Assembly: GCA_900547585.1 (NCBI GenBank) | Contig: URHD01000004.1 | Location: forward strand, 1 to 49,697 | Reading direction: 5' to 3' | DNA length: 49,697 bases | From: an uncultured bacterium | GTDB taxonomy: Bacteria; Cyanobacteriota; Vampirovibrionia; Gastranaerophilales; Gastranaerophilaceae | In this document: positions 23,521 to 32,022 of the stretch, piece after piece | How positions within the stretch are numbered: the stretch's first letter is position 1 | Layout of the letters: each line of letters starts with the position of its first letter | The notes under the pieces: model-generated | What the model saw: the letters and a program-made list of their open reading frames with translations, nothing else | Database searches by the model: none | Told to the model about the DNA's origin: nothing | Program-made: the position numbers and the translations under genes

Positions 23521-24291
23521 TTATTCTCCAATGACTTCAATTACTTCTTCTTTGTTTATGCCGGCCAAAAACTGCCCCGCGATTTCAGCATTTAACAACA
23601 ATACGTAGAACGAAAGCGGAACAACGGCAATTAAAGAGATTAATCCTGTTACAAGAAAGAGCAGAAAAGAAAACAACTGTGAGAGTATTGAAACTGCTCC
23701 GATAAGGCTAATATACAGAAGAAATTTGAATATGTGCCCTTTTAAAAACCCCCAGGCACGTTTGAAATTAAAGAAAGATGTAATTTTAAAATCTTGAGCA
23801 TAAGAAAGGCTCATCAAAAGGCATAATGTAACAATGCACAGCAAATAAGCAATAATAGAAAAAATTAAAATGACAGAAACCGCCAAAGAACCCAGAATTG
23901 GGCCTATAAAAATAAAAAGAGTAATAAGAAACAATAAAAACGACAACGGAAGTATCAAAAGAAATGTGCCTATAAATGCTTTTAAACCGGTTATAAAATT
24001 TTTCTTAATCTGCCAATCAGGCATTATTTGTTCGTTTTGGTGAATTCTGTTGTTTATTATCTGAAAATAATACCCTATTGAAACACATGCGAAAAATCCC
24101 GCAATAACAGAAGCAGCAAGAGCAACAGGCGCATATTGCGCAAAAAGTTCTTTTATTTGTTCTTGTGAAAGAAATTCCTGAATTATGGAAAAAACAGTCG
24201 GAAAAAACATTACAAGGCAGCCAATCACAAATTTTTTGCCAAAATCCTTATCGCTCACAGGATGCGTAAACACATTTCTTAAATCAAACAT
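23521..24291 (-). CDS. DUF4013 family membrane protein (first copy)
   Basis: A 256-residue paralogue of the following gene. It starts MFDLRNVFTHPVSDKDFGKK, has about six membrane segments and the block GYYFQIINNRIHQNEQIMPD with a downstream GLKAFIGTFLLILPL. The acidic C-terminus (GINKEEVIEVIGE) is cytoplasmic or periplasmic depending on topology. The ATG follows AAAAGGAG, and a TTGTAA-17-TAGAAT promoter lies just upstream. Function is unknown; the two genes form a two-gene operon. Confidence 0.75.
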   Translation of the reverse strand: MFDLRNVFTHPVSDKDFGKKFVIGCLVMFFPTVFSIIQEFLSQEQIKELFAQYAPVALAASVIAGFFACVSIGYYFQIINNRIHQNEQIMPDWQIKKNFITGLKAFIGTFLLILPLSFLLFLITLFIFIGPILGSLAVSVILIFSIIAYLLCIVTLCLLMSLSYAQDFKITSFFNFKRAWGFLKGHIFKFLLYISLIGAVSILSQLFSFLLFLVTGLISLIAVVPLSFYVLLLNAEIAGQFLAGINKEEVIEVIGE

Positions 24292-24315
24292 AAAAACTCC
24301 TTTTCATAATCTCTA

Positions 24316-24344
24316 ATTCTACTATTTTTTAAGCTTTGTTACAA
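24316..24344 (-). promoter_or_regulatory. Promoter of the DUF4013 pair
   Basis: On the minus strand TTGTAA (24339-24344), 17 nt, TAGAAT (24316-24321). The -35 is embedded in TTTGTTACAA (24335-24344 on the plus strand), a motif that recurs near 35.1-35.2 kb. Confidence 0.5.
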
Positions 24345-24459
24345 TCTGTTGTTTTTATAAAAATTTGTTTTAATATTTCTTAACAAACACGTTTAAAAAA
24401 TTAAAAAAACGGGCATATAAATAGTATAGGGTACACTAGCTATATAAAGGAATAAATTT

Positions 24460-24972
24460 ATGTCAATTGATTCAATCTCCACCTCCTCATCATCAGGCTC
24501 CTCGTATACAATGTCAACAAATGACGCAGAATACGAGAGAATAAAGAAAAAACTTGCGGCTCTTGGCATCGCATCTTCCGGCGATAAGGCAACAGATAAA
24601 GCAAAACTCGAAAAATTCGAAAGTGAAATGAAAGCCCAGCAGGAAAAAGAAACACAAAAAAACGATGAAGCCCAGAAAGCCCAGGCTGCGTCCGGTTCTG
24701 CTTCTGTTCCTGCCGAATGGCAGACAATCCTTGCGCAGGTTGGAATTTCTTCCTCCGGCGATATTGATACGGATTATAACAAGGCTTTGAGCATAGTTCA
24801 GGAAAAACTGGCAACCGCACAAACCGAAGTTGACAAAGAAAAATACAGAAGCCTCAAAAATCAGCTTGATGCATTTGTTTCTCAAAATTCTGCGGCTCCG
24901 GCGGCAGCTAATACCGCAAAAGTAGGCTCATCAAGCCTTGCAGAGCTGAATAAACAGTTACTTCTGGGATAA
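24460..24972 (+). CDS. Hydrophilic protein with two LGIxSSGD repeats, unknown function
   Basis: A 170-residue protein. It opens with a Ser-rich tail (MSIDSISTSSSSGSS). Two related helical units follow: one with IKKKLAALGIASSGDKATDK (about 28-60) and one with WQTILAQVGISSSGDIDTDY (about 87-118). Between them is a Lys/Glu/Gln-rich helix. There is no signal peptide or membrane segment. The repeat looks like a helix-turn-helix hairpin with an SSGD turn. I do not recognise the family. The ATG follows AAAGGAA. Its 3' end overlaps the converging gene by 15 bp. Confidence 0.7.
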   Translation: MSIDSISTSSSSGSSYTMSTNDAEYERIKKKLAALGIASSGDKATDKAKLEKFESEMKAQQEKETQKNDEAQKAQAASGSASVPAEWQTILAQVGISSSGDIDTDYNKALSIVQEKLATAQTEVDKEKYRSLKNQLDAFVSQNSAAPAAANTAKVGSSSLAELNKQLLLG

Positions 24973-25614
24973 GGCAGGCTGTAAATCGATTCCGATAACC
25001 TCAATCCCCTTGAATTCCGAGCGGACTTTGTATGCGTATTCTGGATTTGACTGATTCATAAGATATCCTAAATATGCACCCAGTATGGCTTCCAGTTGTG
25101 CTACCGGAAGCATATTTGCTGGGAGCTCTCTGATTCCGAACTGGAATTTAAGGGCACTTTGAAACGCCTTGCAGTCAATGGGCGTCCTGTCTTTGTATAT
25201 TCCGGCGAGCTTTAAAGAGCTTTTCAGCTCATGAATGTCAAATCTGAAAATATCAATGCCTTTGTCCTTGAGTTCTTTAAAATATTCTGTTCCTCTAAAA
25301 GAATAGCGCTGAATCCATTCGCTTTCTTTGTTAATGAGCCTGTTTGTTTGAATAAGCTGGTACTGGCGTGAGTAGAGCTTCCATTTTGCGTTGAGCATGG
25401 TGGGATTTTCCGGGAGAGCTATGTTAAAAACAGCATTTTGCTTGCCTACAAAGTTGTCCAGAAAATACTTTATGTCCTCCATTGTAAAAAGCTTGTCCAG
25501 AGTGATTACATTGAGCGAGGAATCCAAAACTGCCGCACCTGTTTCGGTTGAAGCAGCAGAACCAAGCGATATTCCTACGAAATATTGTTTGTTTTGTTTA
25601 AATTCGATGTTCAT
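24958..25614 (-). CDS. Predicted RNase H-like fold protein (DUF429-like)
   Basis: A 218-residue protein. YFVGISLGSAASTETGAAVL resembles the first strand pair of RNase H-like folds (GxDxG...GxA), except that the usual first acidic residue is Ser here. NIALPENPTML resembles the second strand (IDAP). LEAILGAYLGYLMNQ resembles the DAxxcAxxA helix of DUF429 proteins, with Glu in the acidic position. EVIGIDLQP ends the protein. The match is by pattern only. It starts 9 nt after the stop of the upstream membrane protein, with no clear Shine-Dalgarno, which suggests coupling. Confidence 0.5.
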   Translation of the reverse strand: MNIEFKQNKQYFVGISLGSAASTETGAAVLDSSLNVITLDKLFTMEDIKYFLDNFVGKQNAVFNIALPENPTMLNAKWKLYSRQYQLIQTNRLINKESEWIQRYSFRGTEYFKELKDKGIDIFRFDIHELKSSLKLAGIYKDRTPIDCKAFQSALKFQFGIRELPANMLPVAQLEAILGAYLGYLMNQSNPEYAYKVRSEFKGIEVIGIDLQPALSQK

Positions 25615-25623
25615 TTAATAGTT

Positions 25624-26190
25624 TTATCTTTTCCTTTTTTGTTGAATTGCAATACCCTGGCTTTCGTATAATTTTTCAAAATTCTGCTGTGAATCCTGAT
25701 AATTTAAGACGGTGTAGTGTATTGCTTTGTTAACGATGTATAACAGAACCGGCAGTGTAATGATTATTGTTATTGCTGCAATAAATGAATGAATCATGAT
25801 TCTTTTCATTCGTTTTTTAGCATTGCGTTTGTCCTCATTTACGATATATTCTCCGAGCATTTCATTAAAAACCTCAGAGCGTTTTTCTAACGACAGTTTT
25901 TCAAAGTAATCAACATATTTTGCGTCAGCTGTGACCACATATTTTTTTGCCTGCATTTTAGATGTATCAAACGACTCTTCAATAAAGGCACTTTCAGGCT
26001 GCGGAGCTTCTTCGGTTTCATCTGGAAAATCATCAGCACTTTGCATCGTCATTTCTTCCGAATCATTCGCCATGGCGCTCATTTTTCGGATTTTTGCCTG
26101 AAGCTTTTCGATTTCTTCTTTTTCGTTAAAGTTTTCGTCGGTTATTCCAAAGCCCTGCGGTATTTCTATATCGTCGTCTTTTTCTGCCAT
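25624..26190 (-). CDS. Single-pass membrane protein with acidic coiled-coil N-terminus
   Basis: A 188-residue protein I do not recognise. Residues 1-80 are acidic and partly coiled-coil (NEKEEIEKLQAKIRKM). A basic patch (NAKKRMKR) precedes one transmembrane helix at 131-153. The C-terminal 35 residues are charged. The positive-inside rule puts the N-terminus in the cytoplasm. The ATG follows GAGGGAT. It shares an operon with the RNase H-like gene and is divergent from hldE. Confidence 0.65.
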   Translation of the reverse strand: MAEKDDDIEIPQGFGITDENFNEKEEIEKLQAKIRKMSAMANDSEEMTMQSADDFPDETEEAPQPESAFIEESFDTSKMQAKKYVVTADAKYVDYFEKLSLEKRSEVFNEMLGEYIVNEDKRNAKKRMKRIMIHSFIAAITIIITLPVLLYIVNKAIHYTVLNYQDSQQNFEKLYESQGIAIQQKRKR

Positions 26191-26318
26191 TATCCCTCTA
26201 AAATCTGTTGATTTAATAGAAAATTTTTGTGCTAAACTGTGTATATTATACTACAATTTATATCATATACACCAGATATAAAATTTTATCCGCCAAACAG
26301 GCAAAAACGGAGAGAGAA

Positions 26319-27353
26319 ATGTTTGATTTTGATAAAAATATTTTAACCGGATATATAAAAAAATTAAGCGAGCCCAGAGTTCTCATAATCGGTGATCAGG
26401 CAATCGACGAAATGATTTACGGCGATACCGAACGAATTTCAAGAGAAGCGCCGGTTCTGATTTTGCGCCACGCAAACACGAAAATCATACTCGGTCAGGC
26501 TTCCAATGCCGCTCACAACCTCGCTACCCTTAATAACGGCAAAGTTTCCGCCATCGGGCTCTATGGAAATGACTACTATGCGCCCATTCTGCTCAATGCA
26601 ATGAAAGAAGCCGGCATAAATACTGAATATATGGTTGAGGATTCTAACCGCCCTACCACTGTTAAATCAAGAATTTCCGGCGCAAGCTTTCATTCTGTAA
26701 CGCAGCAGATTGTCCGCGTTGACAGGGTGGAAAATTCCGCTCCATCGGCTGAAATTGAGCAAAAAGTTATCGAAAATATTGAAAAGGCAATTCCTGAGCA
26801 TGATGCGGTGATTTTGTCGGATTACAATATTGGATTTTTGACTGAAAACATAATCAGAGCGGCCATCGAAACCGCAAGAAAATTCGGAAAAATCATTGTT
26901 GTTGACGCACAAAAGGATTTGTGGCGCTATAAAGGCGCATATTCTCTCACACCGAATCAGCCTGATACAGAAAAAGCAGTCGGGTACTTTATCCGTGATA
27001 TAGAAACCCTCAAAAAAGCCGGAAATGACCTGCTAAAAGCCACTGAATCCGAAACCCTGCTTGTAACCCGCGGCGGCGACGGAATGGCTGTTTTTGACAA
27101 AGACGGCACACTCACAGAGGTTCCTGTATTCAATAAAACCAGAGTTTTTGACGTTACAGGTGCCGGCGATACGGTTGTTGCGTCATACACACTGGCGCTT
27201 GCGTGCGGCGCGCCTCCAAAATATGCGGCTATAATCGGTAATATCGCCGCAAGCATCGTTATTCGTTCATTCGGCTGTGCGACAACCTCTATTGACGAAA
27301 TATTGGATAGCTTGAACAAGATGAACATGGAAAATTACACAATAAAATTATAA
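26319..27353 (+). CDS. hldE: D-glycero-beta-D-manno-heptose-7-phosphate kinase
   Basis: A 344-residue PfkB-family sugar kinase matching the kinase half of HldE/RfaE. VLIIGDQAIDEMIYGDTERI starts the family block, APVLILRHANTKIILGQASN the substrate site, TVKSRISG the linker strand, ILSDYNIGFL the DY(G/N)KG-like motif, and VFDVTGAGDTVVASYTLAL the catalytic Asp and anion hole. The nucleotidyltransferase half is absent, so a separate HldC would be needed to make ADP-heptose for lipopolysaccharide. The start at 26319 follows CGGAGAGAGA; the frame opens at 26229, which is rejected. It heads a five-gene operon. Confidence 0.85.
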   Translation: MFDFDKNILTGYIKKLSEPRVLIIGDQAIDEMIYGDTERISREAPVLILRHANTKIILGQASNAAHNLATLNNGKVSAIGLYGNDYYAPILLNAMKEAGINTEYMVEDSNRPTTVKSRISGASFHSVTQQIVRVDRVENSAPSAEIEQKVIENIEKAIPEHDAVILSDYNIGFLTENIIRAAIETARKFGKIIVVDAQKDLWRYKGAYSLTPNQPDTEKAVGYFIRDIETLKKAGNDLLKATESETLLVTRGGDGMAVFDKDGTLTEVPVFNKTRVFDVTGAGDTVVASYTLALACGAPPKYAAIIGNIAASIVIRSFGCATTSIDEILDSLNKMNMENYTIKL

Positions 27354-27375
27354 TTTAGCGAGGAGTTTAATTATT

Positions 27376-27990
27376 ATGGATAAACTGAAACCGTTTGATT
27401 ACGTAATACTTGCAGTTATTGCTGCCGTGCTGGCTATAGGCGTTCTAATTATAACCGGCGGAAATAAAAAACTGTCAAAAACCCCTGTTGAAGCAACAGA
27501 ACCAATACAGTTTCAGGTTATGATTAAAGGTGTTTCCCTTACGGACACGGAAATCCCCTTTGTAAAGGGTGAAAAATCTTTTATTACAATCAGAAACGTG
27601 CCTTATACAGAACTCGAAATCACGGATGTGAAATATGCTCCTAAAAAATATCTTCTTGAAATTCCTAACCCGCAGCAGCCTTTTGCGATTATTGATGACC
27701 CGGTTCAGCCCTTTCAGTATGATTTAATCGTGTCTTTGAAAGATAATGCAAAAATCACCGACGATGGCGCTGTTGTTGGTGGGAATAAAATCAAAATAGG
27801 TATGCCGATTGTGCTCGAGGGCTTTAATTACCGTCTTGGCGGAACGGTTTCTAACGTAATCGTTCCCGGAAAAACCCAAAAATCCAAAGGCGAGGCACTT
27901 CCTATGGCGCAAGCCGTCCAACCCGGTGCAAAACCCGTTACTAACACACCGCAGCAGGAAAATACGGTAAAGGAAAATGATAAAAAGTAG
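27376..27990 (+). CDS. DUF4330 family membrane-anchored protein
   Basis: A 204-residue protein with one N-terminal membrane segment (residues 8-27, DYVILAVIAAVLAIGVLIIT) and a soluble beta-rich domain (FQVMIKGVSL, FVKGEKSFITIRNVPYTELEI, YDLIVSLKDNAKITDDGAVVGGNKIKIG with its conserved turn). This matches DUF4330, found in cyanobacteria and Firmicutes, with no assigned function. The C-terminus is Gln/Pro-rich. It is preceded by GAGGAG and its 3' end overlaps the next gene by 14 nt. Location suggests a role in surface polysaccharide export or assembly. Confidence 0.75.
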   Translation: MDKLKPFDYVILAVIAAVLAIGVLIITGGNKKLSKTPVEATEPIQFQVMIKGVSLTDTEIPFVKGEKSFITIRNVPYTELEITDVKYAPKKYLLEIPNPQQPFAIIDDPVQPFQYDLIVSLKDNAKITDDGAVVGGNKIKIGMPIVLEGFNYRLGGTVSNVIVPGKTQKSKGEALPMAQAVQPGAKPVTNTPQQENTVKENDKK

Positions 27991-29395
27991 TTTTTTGAGC
28001 TTGAAAAACAAAATTTACGGATTTTTCCAGAGAAAATGTGAACCGCTCGTAAAAAATTCCTGTCTGCTGTCGAATATTGATGCGCTGATAATGGTTTTTA
28101 TCAGCCTCACGTTAATTGGCTCAACTTTTTTGGAAAGCGAAAAAATCGGGCTTCTCGGGCTTGGCGTTGTGGGGTTGACCATTGTAAAACTGTTCGTTAA
28201 AAAAGGCGCCGAGGCTAGAATAACCCCGTGGGACGGGGCAATTTTTGTTTATTTTGTGATTTGTCTTTTGAGCACGTTCAATTCCGAGCTTATTGCGGAC
28301 AGTGTTCATGGATTTTTGAAAACTATTATTTATATATCGTATTATTTTTGCGCGGCAAATTATTTTCAAACAAATCAAAACAAAATCCGCTATTTTTTTC
28401 TGCTAATCGGCGTTCTTTGCTCAATTCAGAGCGTAATCGCAATCTGGCAAAACCTTTGCGGCGTTGAAGAAATTTCTACGTGGCAGGATACGAATTACGT
28501 GAATCCTGAAGATGTAATTTCCCGTGCATACGGCACTTTAAAGCCCTACAACCCGAATCTTCTCGGCGGCTACCTTGTAGCAGGGATTTCCGGCTTAATC
28601 GCAACCGCAATGCTTGCTTTTTCAAAGAAAAATTACAAAACTTTTGCAACAAGCACGGCAATGTTCTTCATCTGTGCTGCTGCAATCTTTTTCACAGGCT
28701 CAAGAGGCGCTTATCTGGGGCTCGGTGCGGTTATTTTCGCTTTTGTGCTCCTTTTTACAAAAATTATAAATACAGATTTCAAAACTGCTGAAAAAATCAA
28801 AAAATACTGGAAAATTCTTCTGGGGGCTGCTGCAGGATTCTTTGCGATTGTGCTTGTTTCTACCCCGCAAATCGTAAAACGGTTAATGTCCATTTTTATT
28901 TTGCGTGGCGATTCCTCGACTTCTTTCAGAATGAACGTTTATAATTCCTCCTGGCAGATGTTTCTTGACCATCCAGTACTCGGGATAGGCGTCGGAAACA
29001 GGACTTTTCGCGAAATTTACGGATATTATATGCTGACCGGTTATGACGCTTTAAGCACATATTCTGTGCCTCTTGAAATTGCTGTTGAAAGCGGAATATT
29101 TGCGCTGCTTGCATTCGTGGCGTTTATATTAATGTTTTTGTACAGAAGTTTAAAATTTATTTCAAAACCGCTTGAAAATGCACTCCAATCGGGTCTGCCC
29201 GAAAAGATAATCTCCTGTGCTGCAATATTAACCGTTGCAGGCGTGATGGTGCATGGGCTGTTTGATACAATATTCTTTAGACCACAGGTGCAATTCCTGT
29301 TCTGGACGATAATTGCAATTGGTTCTTCAGTTTTCTTCAATACTGCGGAACAGTGCAAAAATAGTGAAGAAGGAGTAAAAAATGAAACTCTCTAA
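27977..29395 (+). CDS. O-antigen ligase / IctB-like polytopic membrane protein
   Basis: A 472-residue protein with about eleven hydrophobic segments. GTLKPYNPNLLGGYLVAGIS and FFTGSRGAYLGLGAVIFA are the hallmark blocks of the Wzy/WaaL/IctB superfamily, and MFLDHPVLGIGVGNRTFREI the conserved periplasmic loop. In cyanobacteria such proteins were called IctB (bicarbonate transport), but the fold is that of glycan ligases. Here hldE upstream favours a role in transferring a glycan to lipid A core or another carrier. It overlaps both neighbours by 14 nt, so translation is coupled. Confidence 0.8.
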   Translation: MIKSSFLSLKNKIYGFFQRKCEPLVKNSCLLSNIDALIMVFISLTLIGSTFLESEKIGLLGLGVVGLTIVKLFVKKGAEARITPWDGAIFVYFVICLLSTFNSELIADSVHGFLKTIIYISYYFCAANYFQTNQNKIRYFFLLIGVLCSIQSVIAIWQNLCGVEEISTWQDTNYVNPEDVISRAYGTLKPYNPNLLGGYLVAGISGLIATAMLAFSKKNYKTFATSTAMFFICAAAIFFTGSRGAYLGLGAVIFAFVLLFTKIINTDFKTAEKIKKYWKILLGAAAGFFAIVLVSTPQIVKRLMSIFILRGDSSTSFRMNVYNSSWQMFLDHPVLGIGVGNRTFREIYGYYMLTGYDALSTYSVPLEIAVESGIFALLAFVAFILMFLYRSLKFISKPLENALQSGLPEKIISCAAILTVAGVMVHGLFDTIFFRPQVQFLFWTIIAIGSSVFFNTAEQCKNSEEGVKNETL

Positions 29396-30572
29396 ACGTA
29401 TAGCTCTTACGATTATAGCTCTGCTGGGTTTTATAACTTCAATAAAACTTACAATTATCTATTTTGACGTAAATTTCAACCCCTATGCGCTTTCAAGTTT
29501 TTGCTCCATAAACGAGTTTGTTGATTGTGACGGCGTTGCAAAAACTACACATTCGCAGTTTTTCGGCATTCCGCTTGCTATCTGGGGGCTGTTTCTTTAT
29601 TTTATCTTCCTTTTCTTTACTTATGTTGATAAAATCAAAAAAATCAAATTTCTGGGCTTTCTTGAGGTTTTTGAACGGCCGGAAAGTTATATTTGCGCGC
29701 TTGGCTCAATTGCTTTTGTCATTTCAATGTCGCTGTTTGCGCTTTCTGTTTTTGAAATTCACAAACTCTGCATATTGTGCCTCGTAACTTATCTGTTGAA
29801 CCTTGTAATCGCAATAGCTGCGCGTCCTGACGGCGAAAGTTATATTTCCGTGTTCAAAAACAGCTTTCAGGACTTCATAAAAGCTTTGAAAGTTAAGAAA
29901 TACGCAATTTCCTTTGGGATACTCGTCCTGATTGCGGCTGTCTTCCTTACGTACACAACAGTTTCGGATGTTATGGCTCCGCAGGTAAAAAAACAGAAAG
30001 AATGGAAAGAATTTACAAAAGGCGTTGACAAATCCGGCGCTGCAACCGGTAATATCCTTGGCGATCCTGACGCAACCGTTATAGTGCATGAATATACGGA
30101 TTATCAGTGCCCGTTTTGCTTTGTGCTGAACACAATGCTTCATCGGGCGGTTCATGAGCTTGATAATATAAAAATTGTCCACCACAATCTCCCTCTGGAC
30201 AGCGATTGCAACAAATATATGCCCGGACAAATGCATCAGGGCTCCTGCCTGCTTGCTAAATACGCAAATGCCGCCGCAAAGCAGAATAAACTCTGGGATT
30301 TGAACATTTTTATGTTTGATAAAGAGAATCTGACCGAAGAAGAACTGTTAAAAGGTGCAAAATCGCTCGGAATCAACGCTGAGCAGCTAAAAATCGACGC
30401 CCACAGCGAAGAAGCAGCCAAACAGCTCGAAAAAGAAATAGATGATGCCACAAAACTGGGAATAGACGGCACGCCGGCTATTCGTATTAATCTTGAAACG
30501 CATATTGGCATTGAACCGTATGAAGATTTAAAAGCCCGCCTTATAAAAGCCGGCGCAAAAGAGAAGAAATAG
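29382..30572 (+). CDS. Vitamin K epoxide reductase (VKOR) fused to a DsbA-like thioredoxin domain
   Basis: A 396-residue oxidative-folding enzyme. VKOR part (1-145): loop Cys41 and Cys49 (SSFCSINEFVDCDG) and the redox C130-IL-C133 in the membrane. After a further membrane helix (174-192) comes a thioredoxin-fold domain with YTDYQCPFCF (C243, C246) and the cis-Pro segment GIDGTPAIRIN. VKOR passes electrons from the DsbA-like domain to quinone and so makes disulfides in exported proteins. The fusion is known from cyanobacteria and some other phyla. Starts behind GAAGGAG, overlapping the ligase-like gene by 14 nt. Confidence 0.9.
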   Translation: MKLSKRIALTIIALLGFITSIKLTIIYFDVNFNPYALSSFCSINEFVDCDGVAKTTHSQFFGIPLAIWGLFLYFIFLFFTYVDKIKKIKFLGFLEVFERPESYICALGSIAFVISMSLFALSVFEIHKLCILCLVTYLLNLVIAIAARPDGESYISVFKNSFQDFIKALKVKKYAISFGILVLIAAVFLTYTTVSDVMAPQVKKQKEWKEFTKGVDKSGAATGNILGDPDATVIVHEYTDYQCPFCFVLNTMLHRAVHELDNIKIVHHNLPLDSDCNKYMPGQMHQGSCLLAKYANAAAKQNKLWDLNIFMFDKENLTEEELLKGAKSLGINAEQLKIDAHSEEAAKQLEKEIDDATKLGIDGTPAIRINLETHIGIEPYEDLKARLIKAGAKEKK

Positions 30573-30575
30573 CCC

Positions 30576-31112
30576 ATGCCAAAAACGATTCTTCACGCTT
30601 GCTGTGCTGTTTGCTCTGCTTATCCGGTTGAAAAGCTTAAATCAATGGGTTATGAACCGATTGTTTACTTTTTTAACCCGAATATTGCCCCGAATGAAGA
30701 ATATGAGCGGCGCCGTGATGAATTGGTTAAATACTGTGAGAAAATTGGCGTTGAGCTTGTTGTTGAAGACGGTTCCCATGAAAATTGGCTTGAATTTATC
30801 AGCGGACTTGAAAATGAACCCGAAAAAGGCAAAAGATGTGAAAAATGCTTTGAATACAGGCTTTTACAAGCGGTTCGCAAAGCAAAAGAACTCGGGATTT
30901 CTAACTTTACAACAACATTAACCGTAAGCCCGCATAAAAATTCGCAAATCATCTTCAAAATCGCTGAAAAAATCGTCGCTGATGAAAGGATGCGCTTTAT
31001 AGCTGAGAATTTCAAGAAACAAAACGGCTTTTTGCGCACAATGGAACTTGCAAAAGAAAACGATTTTTACCGCCAGAACTATTGCGGGTGTGAATTTAGC
31101 ATTAGGAATTAA
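30576..31112 (+). CDS. queH: Epoxyqueuosine reductase QueH
   Basis: A 178-residue QueH (formerly DUF208), which reduces epoxyqueuosine to queuosine in tRNA without the cobalamin used by QueG. Vicinal Cys9-Cys10 and Cys13 (HACCAVCS), Cys88 and Cys91 (RCEKCFEYRL), and the late YCGCEFS are the family's iron-sulfur and metal ligands. FTTTLTVSPHKN is another conserved block. The last gene of the hldE operon, 3 nt after VKOR-DsbA; its end overlaps the converging gene by 4 bp. queC and folE2 elsewhere complete part of the pathway. Confidence 0.9.
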   Translation: MPKTILHACCAVCSAYPVEKLKSMGYEPIVYFFNPNIAPNEEYERRRDELVKYCEKIGVELVVEDGSHENWLEFISGLENEPEKGKRCEKCFEYRLLQAVRKAKELGISNFTTTLTVSPHKNSQIIFKIAEKIVADERMRFIAENFKKQNGFLRTMELAKENDFYRQNYCGCEFSIRN

Positions 31113-31435
31113 ATTTCAATATCAATCTCTTTGCCGAGCTTATTCACCGCCTCTTCAAGGATTCCCGGGAGTTCTGAATTTTTGGCGTTATCGATTTTCT
31201 GTGAAAATTCCCCTATAATCGGGTATTTTTGATTGATTTTTTCTGACAATGCCTTTGCAAAGTGCCTAAACCCTACGCAGCCCGTGGCTTTGGGCGGTTG
31301 TGGGTGAAGTGTTGTTATTACTGATTTTACACCGGTCATGCCTTTACCCTGAAAAAGCCGCAGTGAGGTTGTTTCCAGAAGATCAAATGTCTGGAGCCTT
31401 GCGTTAAATGATGGTTTTTTATCTATAACTTGCAT
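31109..31435 (-). CDS. Hypothetical protein, 108 residues
   Basis: I do not recognise this protein. It starts MQVIDKKPSFNARLQTFDLL, has a central stretch VKSVITTLHPQPPKATGCVG, and ends in an amphipathic helical region (AKALSEKINQKYPIIGEFSQ). No signal peptide or membrane segment is visible. The ATG has no Shine-Dalgarno; a TTGACA-17-TACTTT promoter ends 6 nt before it. It is monocistronic and divergent from the small-peptide locus at 31634. Confidence 0.65.
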   Translation of the reverse strand: MQVIDKKPSFNARLQTFDLLETTSLRLFQGKGMTGVKSVITTLHPQPPKATGCVGFRHFAKALSEKINQKYPIIGEFSQKIDNAKNSELPGILEEAVNKLGKEIDIEI

Positions 31436-31441
31436 ATTTTA

Positions 31442-31470
31442 AAAGTAAGTCAAAGCTAACTTCTTGTCAA
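31442..31470 (-). promoter_or_regulatory. Promoter, leaderless-type, for the gene at 31109-31435
   Basis: On the minus strand a perfect TTGACA (31465-31470), 17 nt, TACTTT (31442-31447), TAAAAT and ATG. The start of transcription should coincide with the start codon. Confidence 0.6.
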
Positions 31471-31519
31471 GGTTGGATTTTGTGGCTTTTAACTATTATG
31501 TTAACTTTTGTAATGATTT

Positions 31520-31547
31520 CTCCTCTTCTTGAATTTCAAAAAGAGGA
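31520..31547 (+). terminator. Terminator-like hairpin in the leader of the small-peptide locus
   Basis: TCCTCTT pairs with AAGAGGA around an inner TTGAA/TTCAA stem, and TTTGTTTTT follows. No plus-strand gene ends here, so it may be an attenuator in the leader. A second small palindrome TATGTC-A-GACATA lies at 31562-31574. Confidence 0.45.
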
Positions 31548-31633
31548 TTTGTTTTTATATATATGTCAGACATAAAAAATATATCAAGATTGAGATATGA
31601 AAAGAGTAAATGAGTAAGAAGAAGGAGTAAACT

Positions 31634-31807
31634 ATGAACGTATCAGCAATTGGAGCAAACCCCTACGGAGCTAAAGCAGAAACAGCAGGAACACTGGCAT
31701 ATAAGCCGCGTCCGGAAGCAGCAGGAACACTGGCATTCGGCGCAGAAACAGCTGGCTCGTTGGCTTTTGGTAATGATAAGGGCGGTTCGCTTAACGTAAT
31801 GGCATAA
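31634..31807 (+). CDS. Small peptide with three ETAGTLA-type repeats
   Basis: A 57-codon frame beginning MNVSAIGANPYGAK behind a strong GAAGGAG ribosome-binding site. Three near-repeats follow: AETAGTLAY, PEAAGTLAFG and AETAGSLAFG, then GGSLNVMA. DNA repeats are conserved but not identical, which argues for selection on protein. There is no signal peptide, no Cys, and only two charged residues per repeat. The layout, a short leader followed by repeated cores, resembles ribosomally made peptide precursors, but no modifying enzyme is adjacent, so this is inference. It is followed 41 nt later by a second small gene and then a terminator. Confidence 0.6.
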   Translation: MNVSAIGANPYGAKAETAGTLAYKPRPEAAGTLAFGAETAGSLAFGNDKGGSLNVMA

Positions 31808-31848
31808 TTACCGTTAAAATCAGGCAGCTACAAGACTGGAGAACGAGG

Positions 31849-31992
31849 ATGAATGAAATCCGGCTAGTTAATTACACACTAATCACGGCTTTGGTTTTGC
31901 TTCTGGCAGCATATGTTACCTCGATGCAAAGCCTTGCGCAAACAAACAACCAAGACATGCAAATTTTATCAGTAGCGACTTTACAGTACTAA
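31849..31992 (+). CDS. Small membrane or exported peptide (47 residues)
   Basis: A 47-codon frame. MNEIRLVNYTLITALVLLLA gives an N-terminal hydrophobic helix (residues 8-24) that could be a membrane anchor or a signal peptide with cleavage after SLA (residues 28-30). The remainder is polar (QTNNQDMQ) and ends LSVATLQY. GGAG lies 7 nt before the ATG. It is probably co-transcribed with the repeat peptide upstream, since both lie between one promoter region and one terminator. No family is recognised. Confidence 0.5.
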   Translation: MNEIRLVNYTLITALVLLLAAYVTSMQSLAQTNNQDMQILSVATLQY

Positions 31993-32022
31993 AAGAATCA
32001 AACAAATTGCACACAAAATTTT

